Assembly (NCBI GenBank): GCA_964529445.1
Contig: CAZGWJ010000071.1
Span: 1 to 13,625, forward strand
Source of the DNA: CAZGWJ01 sp964529445
GTDB lineage: Bacteria > Oederibacteriota > Muellerivitia > Muellerivitales > Muellerivitaceae
DNA length: 13,625 nucleotides
Reading direction: 5' to 3'
A program made the position numbers and the translations under genes. Of the stretch, positions 1 through 7,497 are shown piece after piece. The number at the start of each line of letters is the position of its first letter. Position 1 is the stretch's first letter. Under the pieces are notes generated by a model, which saw only the letters and a list, made by a program, of their open reading frames with translations, did no database searches and was not told the DNA's origin.

Positions 1-10
1 CAAGGGGAAA

Positions 11-63
11 AAGAAAACCCGTCACCCCGGAGAATGACCCCAGAGAGACGGGTTGTCTTTTTT
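11..63 (-). terminator. Intrinsic terminator of ssrA, possibly bidirectional
   Basis: Arms aacccgtc (16-23) and gacgggtt (47-54) pair perfectly over 8 bp, and the inner GGGG/CTCC bases can extend the hairpin. Read on the minus strand, the hairpin starts 14 bases after the CCA end of tmRNA and is followed by TTTTCTTTTT. On the plus strand the same hairpin is followed by a T run at 58-63, so it could also stop transcription arriving from the left. Confidence 0.8.
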
Positions 64-67
64 CAAA

Positions 68-411
68 TGGTGGAGGTGGTGGGAATCGAACCCACGTCCT
101 GAAGTCCATCCGTTACGGGCGCTACGTGCGTAGCTCGAGAATGCATCTCACTTCCCGCTCGCTCTGGAGCGGCCGGCGGGAAGCCAGTCCCGTTGTTTCT
201 CGTCCTCCCATCGGCGCGACCCACCTGTGGAGAACCAGCCTAATGCTTACGTCTCCTCCCCCTATTAGGCATCAAGGGCGGGACGCTAGCCGCCTTAGGC
301 GGCGAGAGCTAACTGTTGGTCGGCAGTTATACCGTTTGCCGTGTTTGACAAGCGACGGCGCCTTGGCACGCTCCCGAAAGTTCAGAACCCCAGTCGAAAC
401 CGGTCACCCCC
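68..411 (-). ncRNA. ssrA: Transfer-messenger RNA (tmRNA), one-piece form
   Basis: tmRNA rescues ribosomes stalled on broken mRNAs. It acts first as an alanine tRNA and then as a short mRNA that adds a degradation tag, working with SmpB. The 3' end is tRNA-like: a T arm with stem GTGGG/CCCAC around TTCGATT, then the acceptor strand CACCTCC and an encoded ACCA ending at 68. The 5' end GGGGGTG at 405-411 pairs with CACCTCC (one G-U) and is followed by the conserved GACCGGTTTCGACTGG. The 344-nt length is normal for a one-piece tmRNA. The tag frame is at 295-339. The left half (about 130-290) is rich in paired GC segments, as expected for the pseudoknot domain. All landmarks are visible directly. 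Confidence 0.97.
295..339 (-). CDS. tmRNA proteolysis-tag reading frame
   Basis: The resume codon GCA lies at 337-339 and the frame encodes ANGITADQQLALAA followed by TAA at 295-297. The 14-residue tag ends in LALAA, the hydrophobic end recognised by ClpXP and related proteases on tagged proteins. The stop codon forms the three-base loop of a perfect 6-bp hairpin (GCCGCC at 298-303, GGCGGC at 289-294 on the minus strand). This fits the usual placement of the tag end in a tmRNA helix. It has no start codon because it is read only after trans-translation begins. Confidence 0.93.
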   Translation of the reverse strand, partial: ANGITADQQLALAA

Positions 412-434
412 ACTCCCAAGATCGACAACGGAAC

Positions 435-463
435 ATAATAGAACACAGTTTCAAAGGTTTGAA
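435..463 (-). promoter_or_regulatory. Predicted sigma-70-type promoter of ssrA
   Basis: On the minus strand TTCAAA (458-463) is followed by a 17-base spacer and TATTAT (435-440). That matches 4 of 6 and 5 of 6 consensus positions. Transcription would start near 428, giving a leader of about 17 bases before the mature 5' end at 411, which RNase P would remove. No upstream terminator separates it convincingly from the YjbQ gene, so read-through from that operon is possible. Confidence 0.6.
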
Positions 464-540
464 TAGCTCGAAGGCTTGAAAAGGCGCCATTTCGAAGGTC
501 TTTCACGCTTTCACCGCATTTCCCGCGCCTCGAACGGGTT

Positions 541-954
541 TCATTCCCCCATGACCTTGATGAGCATCCTTTTCCTGCGCTGGCCGTCGAATTCGGCGTA
601 GTAAACCTGCTGCCAGGGGCCCAGGTCCAGGGCACCCTTCGTCACCGGCACGATGACCTGGTGGTGCACCAGAAGGCTCTTCAGGTGGGAATCACCGTTG
701 GTCTCTCCCGTCCGATGATGGCGGTATCCATCCCGGTAGGGGGCGAGCTTCTCCAGCCACTCGTCGATGTCCCCGATCAATCCGTCCTCCGCGTCGTTCA
801 CGTAGACGCCCGCCGTGATGTGCATGGCCGAGACGAGGATCATTCCCTCCTGGATGCCGGATTTTCTCAGGGCGGCCTCCACCAGGCCGGTGACGTTCAC
901 GTATTCACGGTGTTTCGCGGTGTTGAACCAATGATGCTCGGTCAAGGTCTTCAT
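541..954 (-). CDS. YjbQ/UPF0047 family protein (secondary thiamine-phosphate synthase-like)
   Basis: The 137-residue protein is full length for this small cytosolic family (COG0432). Hallmarks are SAMHITAGVYVND at residues 42-54, the polar stretch HRTGETNGDSHLKS around 80-93, and GPWQQVYYAEFDG (112-124) leading to the IKVMGE end. The conserved histidines H45, H80 and H90 sit where the family places its probable metal or active site. Family members are often named YjbQ, and the E. coli protein has been credited with weak thiamine-phosphate synthase activity. The true role is unsettled. The start is ATG at 954 with GAGGAGAG just upstream, and the TGA of the preceding EamA gene lies inside that binding site. 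It is therefore probably cotranscribed with the glycosyltransferase cassette, though its link to glycan chemistry is unclear. Confidence 0.93.
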   Translation of the reverse strand: MKTLTEHHWFNTAKHREYVNVTGLVEAALRKSGIQEGMILVSAMHITAGVYVNDAEDGLIGDIDEWLEKLAPYRDGYRHHRTGETNGDSHLKSLLVHHQVIVPVTKGALDLGPWQQVYYAEFDGQRRKRMLIKVMGE

Positions 955-963
955 GCTCTCTCC

Positions 964-1782
964 TCAGGGTTCCCAAAGGATGACGACGAGTCCTGCAAGC
1001 AGGATGACGGCACCGACGGCGCGGCCCTGCCAATCGCGCGTCTCGCGAAGGACGTAGTGGCTCAGGAGGAACCCCACGACCAGGTTCACGCGGACATAGG
1101 GGCTCACGAGGGTCAGCGGGGCGATCTGGACGGCGGTGAAATAGCAGACCGTGGCCAAGGCCGAGAGGAGTATGAGCCATCGAACCTCCGCGACGCGCTT
1201 CAGGACAAACGCGAACTTCATGGCTGGATTCCGCTGCTGGAGCAGGTGCAGGGCCACCGTACCCATCAGGAAGGACAGGCTAGCGTGCGCGATGGCGCTT
1301 CCCTGGCCGATGACGTGCTTGGTGGCGACCCCGCTGACGGCACCGAGGACGGCGGTGGCCAGTCCCCACCAGGACCAGTGACCGCGATAATGCATCCAGA
1401 CCGCACCGGTCGTGACCAAGCCCGTGCCGGCCCAAAGCGGGACACCGAGGGTTTCTCCCAGGAGCGGAGCGGCCAGGAGCGCCATGAAGGCGGGCGACGT
1501 GTTGCTGAGGGCATACGTGGCGTAGTAATCGTGGCGCGCCCCGCGGGCCATGGTCCAGAGACTCACGCACTCGAGGAAACCCGCCAGCGCGGTGAACGCC
1601 CACCAGGAGGGGGACACGGGCCGCCAGGTCAGGAAAACGACCGGAAGCAGGAGGAGTCCCACGCCCCATCGCAGGGCGGCCGTGAAGGAGAGGGCGTCCG
1701 AGGTCTGCACCTTCGACTTGATGCCCGAGGTCCATAGGCCGTTGAAGAGGCCCGATGCGAGGGCCAGCGCCAGCCAGCTCAT
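964..1782 (-). CDS. EamA/DMT-superfamily membrane transporter (copy 1)
   Basis: This 272-residue, very hydrophobic protein shows about ten membrane segments in two repeated halves, the normal EamA (drug/metabolite transporter superfamily) plan. Segments are clear near residues 3-20, 38-53, 62-78, 95-112, 115-130, 137-155, 165-181, 203-221, 228-244 and 253-270. The motifs HDYYATYALSN (84-94), GHWSWWGL (134-141) and VSPYVRVNLVVGF (226-238) recur in recognisable form in the EamA protein at 6635-7456, so the two are paralogues. The start is ATG at 1782, overlapping the TGA of the upstream glycosyltransferase as ATGA. Substrates of this family are hard to predict. The DMT proteins ArnE/ArnF flip a lipid-linked sugar, and coupling to GT-C enzymes suggests a similar role here (inference). 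Plain metabolite export is the alternative. Confidence 0.9.
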   Translation of the reverse strand: MSWLALALASGLFNGLWTSGIKSKVQTSDALSFTAALRWGVGLLLLPVVFLTWRPVSPSWWAFTALAGFLECVSLWTMARGARHDYYATYALSNTSPAFMALLAAPLLGETLGVPLWAGTGLVTTGAVWMHYRGHWSWWGLATAVLGAVSGVATKHVIGQGSAIAHASLSFLMGTVALHLLQQRNPAMKFAFVLKRVAEVRWLILLSALATVCYFTAVQIAPLTLVSPYVRVNLVVGFLLSHYVLRETRDWQGRAVGAVILLAGLVVILWEP

Positions 1783-4211
1783 TCGGGGATCACCGCCGCA
1801 TCCGAGAGACTGCGCCAGTCCGGGTCGCCCTTGCGCCGGAACTCGATGTTCGGGACCTCGGTTCCCCGCTGGAAGTAAGTCTTGAGGACGACGGGATGAA
1901 CACCGGCCTTGAGTCGGACGGTCCTCTTCTGCTCGCCGATCCGTCCCGCCTTCGGTCTCAGGTCGAGGATGCTCTTTCCGGCGATGTCGAGCACGGCGTA
2001 ATTGAGGGTCCTGACCTTGAACTCGAATCGCCCGCCGTGTTCCACGCGAATACGGCCATCGATACGAGCCGTCGCGGAATGATATAGCGCGGAAACCGGA
2101 TCCAGCATCCCCCGGGCACTCTCCACCATCAACACGATCCCGTGACAGAGTCCGTAATGGCCGCCGTAGACCCTGCGGATCCATGGATTCCGTGGCGCCC
2201 GGTAGAACAACCGAGCCGGATCATCCCCGATGGTGTCACCCTTGATCCGGTAACGCACCATGAAAGGCGCCACTTCCGGTTTGGCATCCGGATAAGCCGT
2301 CACCTCGCGGGACGCATCCGGGTATTCACGCTCCATGCGGGAGAGGGTCTCGGCATCCCGGCCCGAGACGACAACCATCAAGTCGGGCGTTCTTCCGTCC
2401 GACAGGGTTTCCAGGGGGTTGGTCGCCAATAAAGTCCGGGCGTCCCGGCGATCAAGAAGGGCCGATTGGGTAGCGGTATAGAACCCCGGATGAAATGGCG
2501 CCAGGTAGATCTTCTCGTTCGGCCCGGCATCACGAACGCCCCGATACAATCTCACATCGGGTGACAACTGTTCGAACCACTTTTCGTAAACGATCGCGCG
2601 ATTGACCCCTGCCGTGAACAGGACACCCGCCAGCGAACCCAAAGCGAACAGGCGAGCCCATCGGATCCTTCCGATGCTTCTCAGGCCTTCCTCCACACGG
2701 CTCAGGGTTAAAGCACCCAACAGCAGGATCGGCGGTGCCGCCACGGCGAGTTTCGAGCTGTAAGGGTCCGAGGAGAGAACGTGCGGCATGATCCCAACCA
2801 TCGCGGTCGCCAGAAGCGTGCAACCCAGGAACGAGGGATTCACGAGGACAAGGACGCTCCCCAGTAGAGCCAGTCCGGCCCAGGGGTGTTCGAAGAATGG
2901 ATGATTGGGAAGATTCATGTCGGACCGGTCAGGGCCACCCACAAAAAGGCACTCCGCGGCCAGATTCATCTTCCCGACCAGGACCCGAAGAATCGATTCG
3001 AAACCGGAGGGCCCTCGCATCGCATTCGGATCGAAAAGGGCAACCTTGCGCACATGGTTGGCGAACTCGGGGTGTTGGGCGATGGGATACACCACGGCGG
3101 CCAGCAAAGCGACCCCAACCCACCATCTCGCCACATCGGCCGAACCCTCGCGACCGCGCGATTCGCGGAGGACCATGGCAAGCAGGACGACCGCAACCGT
3201 CACGGCCACTCCGATCCAGAGTGGTCGATCCCAGGGATTGGACGAGATAAAGCGATGTCGCCTGATGAATTCAAACGAAAACAGTCCGAGTGTCCCGGTT
3301 GCAAGAGACCACGCCTCAAAGCTGGTCGATTTCCGCCATGACCGGACGACCAATGCCAGGAAGGTCCACGCCACCGCGAACAGGACGACAGGTCGGTAGG
3401 CGTTGTACGTATAGATGCCGAAGGCTGCCGCGATACCCCATTCCGCATACCGCCTCGGGTCCGGACGTTTCAAAACACGGGCCGTGAACAACAGGAAAAG
3501 CGCGACCCCGGACAGCATGAATTGGGAACCCTGCCCGCTGACGCAGGCAAGAATGACAGGTTTCGATACCGCGGTCAGGGCCGCGGCCCAGAGCCCGGTC
3601 CTTGTCCCGCCATACTCCTTGCCGGCCAGGTACATCAACCATACCCCGATCAAGTCGGTCAGGAGCGGAGCGATTCGCTGTACCACGAACCCCTCCGCGT
3701 TCGGGCAAAGGCCCCAGAGCAAAGCGCTCCAGTAAGGAGGGAAAGCGGGGATGCCGAACGGGAAAATAGCCCCCCCTTCCTTGAAGTCCAGCAGGTTCCG
3801 CGGGTTGTAGATGTTGACCAGGGTATCGTCCCAATAAGGCCCGATGGGTTCGAACAATCGCTGGCTACGGAGCCATGCGGCAAGGGCCAGGCAAGCCAGC
3901 AGGCAAGGAATCGTCAGGACCCTGCCGGGTTGCTTCATTCCTGGAGGGATGGAGATCCGCCATGCGGCGATGGACGCAACGGCGACAATCAGGAACCCAT
4001 ACGGGACCCCTGTCCGGAGATTCCAGGCCGGCATCCCATAATCCTTCGCGTACGGGAAACCGGACGCAAGGATCAAGGCACCCAGCAACGCCGCGAACAG
4101 AAGATAGGGCGCCCACGAAGCGGTTGGGCGGCCCGGTTCTCCAGCGGTTGTCACTTCCACGGAGTGCCGCAGTTCCTTGACTCTCCGTTTTGCTCGTCTC
4201 GGGTTTCTCAT
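1779..4211 (-). CDS. GT-C-fold membrane glycosyltransferase with PA14-like C-terminal domain (copy 1)
   Basis: The 810-residue protein has a basic cytoplasmic N-terminus (1-32) and a multi-pass membrane region with clear segments near 33-52, 70-84, 100-115, 180-197, 230-245, 258-290, 331-348, 363-378, 443-475, 488-503 and 521-537. A soluble C-terminal part follows. YWDD (D128, D129) lies in the first large outer loop after the second or third segment, where GT-C enzymes (GT39, GT83/ArnT, PMT) carry their catalytic acidic pair. HPGFYTATQ (574-582) begins the outer domain. Residues about 714-795 read like a PA14 sandwich: a G-R-F-E-F strand, DIAGKSILDL, then VRLKAGVHPVVLKTYFQ. Such enzymes take a sugar from a polyprenyl-phosphate donor on the outer membrane face; the acceptor is unknown. 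It overlaps both neighbours by 4 bases and is paralogous to 4208-6604. A hand count of one line (3241-3300) gives 29/60 G+C, against 40/60 in one enolase line. Confidence 0.82.
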   Translation of the reverse strand: MRNPRRAKRRVKELRHSVEVTTAGEPGRPTASWAPYLLFAALLGALILASGFPYAKDYGMPAWNLRTGVPYGFLIVAVASIAAWRISIPPGMKQPGRVLTIPCLLACLALAAWLRSQRLFEPIGPYWDDTLVNIYNPRNLLDFKEGGAIFPFGIPAFPPYWSALLWGLCPNAEGFVVQRIAPLLTDLIGVWLMYLAGKEYGGTRTGLWAAALTAVSKPVILACVSGQGSQFMLSGVALFLLFTARVLKRPDPRRYAEWGIAAAFGIYTYNAYRPVVLFAVAWTFLALVVRSWRKSTSFEAWSLATGTLGLFSFEFIRRHRFISSNPWDRPLWIGVAVTVAVVLLAMVLRESRGREGSADVARWWVGVALLAAVVYPIAQHPEFANHVRKVALFDPNAMRGPSGFESILRVLVGKMNLAAECLFVGGPDRSDMNLPNHPFFEHPWAGLALLGSVLVLVNPSFLGCTLLATAMVGIMPHVLSSDPYSSKLAVAAPPILLLGALTLSRVEEGLRSIGRIRWARLFALGSLAGVLFTAGVNRAIVYEKWFEQLSPDVRLYRGVRDAGPNEKIYLAPFHPGFYTATQSALLDRRDARTLLATNPLETLSDGRTPDLMVVVSGRDAETLSRMEREYPDASREVTAYPDAKPEVAPFMVRYRIKGDTIGDDPARLFYRAPRNPWIRRVYGGHYGLCHGIVLMVESARGMLDPVSALYHSATARIDGRIRVEHGGRFEFKVRTLNYAVLDIAGKSILDLRPKAGRIGEQKRTVRLKAGVHPVVLKTYFQRGTEVPNIEFRRKGDPDWRSLSDAAVIPE

Positions 4212-6604
4212 CGGATGCCCTCCGGACCCACGGATGGAGCCGGCGAGAGGGTGGGCAAACCCTCGATCCTGGGAAAGGATGCTGTTCTTCCGAAATGCGA
4301 GCGCACCTGGAGATGATGCACACCCGTCCCGATCCGGATGCGACGTTCCTTTTTCGCGGGCCCGGTCTCGCCGTCATTCCGAAGGACCCTTTTCCCGTCG
4401 AGCAGGATGACGAACGGACCGGCGCCTTCGGCGGTCAGTGAAAGTTCGGTCTCTCGATCCGCCTCCATGAAAGCCGACGCTTTTGCGGTTGCGTTGTTCC
4501 AGTTGCCGGGCGGGAAGGGATCCGACAAGGAAGCGGCCAGGTCATCCGCCGCCACGATTCCCCGCGCCAAGCCGTAACGACCCGAGTAGAATTTGCGTCT
4601 CCACGAGACACCCTCGCGCCTCACGACCGGGAACATTTCGGTCCGCGCACTCCCATGCTCGGATGGAAATAACTCGACTCGGACGGCGGCCTTTTCCAGA
4701 CCCGGCACGGGCGACGCGACGGATTGCGGATAGGCCGAAGCCAAGCGGGACGCCGTGGTTGTATCGCGGATCGAATGGTAGATCACGACTTTCGGGACGG
4801 GTTCGCCGGGCCGTAAATTGATCGGATATTGACCCCGGGGATCCTCCACAATGTTGACGTCCCTCCCCTCATTGAGGGGGACTTGGCTGCTCGTGAAGAA
4901 GCCGGGATGCATCGAGACCAGATAGACACGGGAGTTCACGTAGTCAGCGCGTACGTTATTTGAAAGCAGAACATCCAGGTTAGGCCGTGAATGCCACTGA
5001 ACGATGATCCGGTCCATCTCCCGATATTGACCGTACACGATGAGCAGGAAGACCGCCACCAGGGTCGCCCGGGCGGGCCTCGAACGCGACACTCCCGACG
5101 CGAGGATCCAGGCGCCCCACGCCGCCACGCCGAAAAGCAAACCTGTCGCCGACGCGATCCGAACCGGGCTGCATGGATGAGACATGATGAAGGGAGAGAT
5201 CCCGGCAACCAGCAGGAAGAGCAAACCGATCCGTTCAAAGGACGGCTTCAATAATAGGACGAGGATGCCGATGAACGAGAACACAATGGTCGGCGCGTCG
5301 TAGAGTCCTCTCGAAAGGATTGGGCTAGAACCAAAAGCATTGCTGATGGAAAACAAGGTCCAGTCCAAGAGCGTACGGGCTCCATTCCCCAGGGACGATA
5401 TGAGACCGGGTCCGTTCGCCTTGGCCGCGAACAGCTGCCCCATCCTTCCTCCGTACATCGGATGCGACATGACCGGCCACGTCATGACCAAGCCCAGGAT
5501 GGAACCCGTCGCCCATGCCGCTAGGCCCCTTCCGCCTCCATCCCTCTCCGACAGGGCCATCATCCTCATCCACCCAGCGCACAGGGCCCAAATGAGTGCC
5601 GCCTTCATCCAGAAAGGTTGAAATAAACGTGCCGCCGCATCGAGAGGCCCCGGAAGGACGCGCTGCTTCCACAGGAATATGAACACCCAAAGAAAACCCA
5701 CGCCCAGAACGGTCGCACCCGGTAGTGTGAAGGCCCGTTTTCTCTCACCCCGGTCCCTCAGAAGCGCCATTCCGGACAAGATGACCGCGGCAGGCGCGAC
5801 AGGACGAAACGCCGCGTAGGTGTAGGCACCGAACCCGAGAGTCAGGCCGAATACGACAAAACGATGAAAATCCGGCCTTTGAAGAACTCGTGAAAAGGTC
5901 CATCCCACCAAGGCCGCAGCCAAGGTCGCCTGCGTATTCCCGAACCCATAGAGGGTCATGACGATCACCGGTCGTGACAGGGCCACAAAAGCCAGGGCGG
6001 CCAGGCCGGTCCAACGCCCTCCCATTTCCCTTCCCCAAAGGTACATCACGACCATGAGGGCGGCATCACTCAGGGTCGAAAGAGCCTGGACCGCCCGGTG
6101 AATGTCCAGAAACGGAAACAAAACCATCAGGAAAGCGGACCCATAGACATGGAAAGGCTCGCGCCATCCATAGGAAAAAAGGATCGGCCGATCGCCCAAA
6201 TCTAAGACGTTGCGGATGTCCGACCATACCAGGGAATGGTCGTCCCAAAACGTCGGCACGGGATCCCCGAAGTTCCTCAACCGCAACCACATCCCCGCTC
6301 CCAGGATGATCCAGAAGAGGGGTTTCACCTCCCATCCGCCCTCCACGCGCGATTCCCGGCGGGAGGTCCTGAAGACCCCGAAGGCGGCGGGAAGAATCCA
6401 CCAGGGACTCGTCATCCAGGACGGGATGAAGGGAAGCCAGTTCTTGAAGTTCGGGAAGGAGGAAAGGAACAGGATCATCGAGACGAGGGCCAGGAGGGCC
6501 GCCCAGCCGTCCCAGGCAGGGGCCGTATCGGCGGAAAGATTCGTGGACGGCACCACCTCGGCGGGGCGCGGCTTGGAAGTCCGGTGTCGTCTCATGGCGC
6601 GCAT
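4208..6604 (-). CDS. GT-C-fold membrane glycosyltransferase with PA14-like C-terminal domain (copy 2)
   Basis: The 798-residue protein has the same architecture as its downstream neighbour. It has a short basic N-terminus, about ten or more membrane segments between residues 33 and 525, then an outer soluble part. FWDD (D121, D122) matches the GT-C catalytic acidic pair. GREMGGRWTGL (191-201), SRPVIV (210-215), YTYAAFRPVA (261-270), HPGFFTSSQ (566-574) and YSGRYGLARGIV (673-684) all align with counterparts in copy 1. Residues about 705-780 (FVILLDGKRVL and RRIRIGTGVHHLQV) form a more diverged PA14-like module. The ATG at 6604 is 30 bases after the EamA stop. The purine-rich GGAAGGGGAAGGG upstream is somewhat far, so the in-frame ATG at 6595 is an alternative start. 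The stop overlaps the next start as ATGA. It is predicted to use a polyprenyl-linked sugar donor at the outer face of the inner membrane; donor and acceptor are unknown. Confidence 0.82.
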   Translation of the reverse strand: MRAMRRHRTSKPRPAEVVPSTNLSADTAPAWDGWAALLALVSMILFLSSFPNFKNWLPFIPSWMTSPWWILPAAFGVFRTSRRESRVEGGWEVKPLFWIILGAGMWLRLRNFGDPVPTFWDDHSLVWSDIRNVLDLGDRPILFSYGWREPFHVYGSAFLMVLFPFLDIHRAVQALSTLSDAALMVVMYLWGREMGGRWTGLAALAFVALSRPVIVMTLYGFGNTQATLAAALVGWTFSRVLQRPDFHRFVVFGLTLGFGAYTYAAFRPVAPAAVILSGMALLRDRGERKRAFTLPGATVLGVGFLWVFIFLWKQRVLPGPLDAAARLFQPFWMKAALIWALCAGWMRMMALSERDGGGRGLAAWATGSILGLVMTWPVMSHPMYGGRMGQLFAAKANGPGLISSLGNGARTLLDWTLFSISNAFGSSPILSRGLYDAPTIVFSFIGILVLLLKPSFERIGLLFLLVAGISPFIMSHPCSPVRIASATGLLFGVAAWGAWILASGVSRSRPARATLVAVFLLIVYGQYREMDRIIVQWHSRPNLDVLLSNNVRADYVNSRVYLVSMHPGFFTSSQVPLNEGRDVNIVEDPRGQYPINLRPGEPVPKVVIYHSIRDTTTASRLASAYPQSVASPVPGLEKAAVRVELFPSEHGSARTEMFPVVRREGVSWRRKFYSGRYGLARGIVAADDLAASLSDPFPPGNWNNATAKASAFMEADRETELSLTAEGAGPFVILLDGKRVLRNDGETGPAKKERRIRIGTGVHHLQVRSHFGRTASFPRIEGLPTLSPAPSVGPEGIR

Positions 6605-6634
6605 TATATCAGGAACCCGTTTCCCTTCCCCTTC

Positions 6635-7456
6635 CTACGAGAAGGCCACCAGGAGCAGGCCCGACAGGATCAATCCTCCCGCCCAGGCGTTGTGCCTCCA
6701 TCCGCTGCGCTCCTTCAGGAGGTAATAGCTGAAAAGGAAACCGAAGAGCAGGTTGGCCCGCACCAGGGGATTGATCTTGGAGGCGGGCGCATGGGCCAGG
6801 GCGATGTAGAACAGCACCGTCGCCACCAGCGACCAGAAGGCCACGGGGAGGACGGAGCCGAAGCGTCGTCTCACTTGCGTCCACCTCAGGGGCTGACCTC
6901 CCAGGGCTTCCAGGGGAACGAGGAAAAGCGCCGCCACGCCGAAGGACCAGAAAGCGAGGACCAGGGGCGCCGAATGGTCGAGGGCCATCTTGCTGGCGAT
7001 GACACCCGCCGTCGAAAAGAGGGCGCCCCAGAAACCGGGCCAGGACCACTTCCCCATCCGGTGGAACAGGAAAGCGCCCAGGGCGATGAGCGCGCCCCCC
7101 AGAATGAGGGCGGGTGGTTGGGCTTCTTTGAGGATCCAGGGGGCCACCAACACCGTGAAGAAGGGGTTCAGATTGAAGAAGGCGTAGGAGGAGTAGTAGT
7201 CCTTCTTGACACCGATGGCCAAGAACCAGGTCCTCAAACCCTCGCTGATGCCGGCCGCGAGCGCCCAGACCCAGAAGGCACCCGGCAAGGGCCAGGACCA
7301 TTGCAGAAGAGCCAGGGGCAGTAGGAACAGGCAGGTCAATCCCCTGAAGACGAGGGTGAACTCCCGCGGCGTGAGGTGTTCGAGGACGCGCTTGGACAAC
7401 GCCGACCACCAGGCGTTGAAGAAACCGCAGGCCACCGCCATCCAGAGCCAAATCAC
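6635..7456 (-). CDS. EamA/DMT-superfamily membrane transporter (copy 2)
   Basis: This 273-residue protein has about ten hydrophobic segments in two halves (near 3-20, 36-51, 60-80, 94-109, 114-131, 138-157, 165-183, 203-221, 228-246, 256-272), as in EamA transporters. It aligns without long gaps to the protein at 964-1782: KDYYSSYAFFN (85-95) against HDYYATYALSN, GKWSWPGF against GHWSWWGL, and KINPLVRANLLFGF (227-240) against the matching segment. The start is GTG at 7454-7456 with AGAGGT 7-12 bases upstream; no in-frame ATG lies upstream of it. It is the first gene of the cassette, 62 bases after the enolase terminator. I see no convincing promoter in that gap, so promoter and regulation are unknown. 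A role as a lipid-linked-sugar flippase is inferred from the context only. Confidence 0.9.
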   Translation of the reverse strand: MIWLWMAVACGFFNAWWSALSKRVLEHLTPREFTLVFRGLTCLFLLPLALLQWSWPLPGAFWVWALAAGISEGLRTWFLAIGVKKDYYSSYAFFNLNPFFTVLVAPWILKEAQPPALILGGALIALGAFLFHRMGKWSWPGFWGALFSTAGVIASKMALDHSAPLVLAFWSFGVAALFLVPLEALGGQPLRWTQVRRRFGSVLPVAFWSLVATVLFYIALAHAPASKINPLVRANLLFGFLFSYYLLKERSGWRHNAWAGGLILSGLLLVAFS

Positions 7457-7463
7457 TCCATCT

Positions 7464-7497
7464 GACCTCTCACCACGAAGTCACGAAGACACGAAGA
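7464..7497 (-). repeat. CACGAAGW repeat in the leader of the EamA copy-2 gene
   Basis: The plus strand reads three 8-base units, cacgaagt, cacgaaga and cacgaaga, at 7474-7497. The block 7464-7488 (gacctctc, five variable bases, gaagtcacgaag) matches 11901-11925 at 22 of 25 positions. On the minus strand the block ends in GAGAGGTC, the probable ribosome-binding site, 7 bases from the GTG start at 7456. It is probably a member of a dispersed intergenic repeat family; no transposase or target duplication is visible. Confidence 0.75.

Noticed and set aside
483..535. GGCGC/GCGCC pairing between YjbQ and ssrA as a terminator
   Set aside because: The loop would be nearly 40 bases and the stem only 5-6 bp; TTTT follows but the structure is not compact.
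661..1737. Plus-strand open frame of 358 codons opposite the EamA copy-1 and YjbQ genes
   Set aside because: It is an antisense shadow with low-complexity G, E, D and R composition. The minus-strand frames are recognisable families with overlapping starts and stops.
6236..7324. Plus-strand open frame of 362 codons opposite the EamA copy-2 and GT-C copy-2 genes
   Set aside because: It crosses two recognised minus-strand genes and their junction. Its composition is biased to G, E, Q and P and shows no motif.
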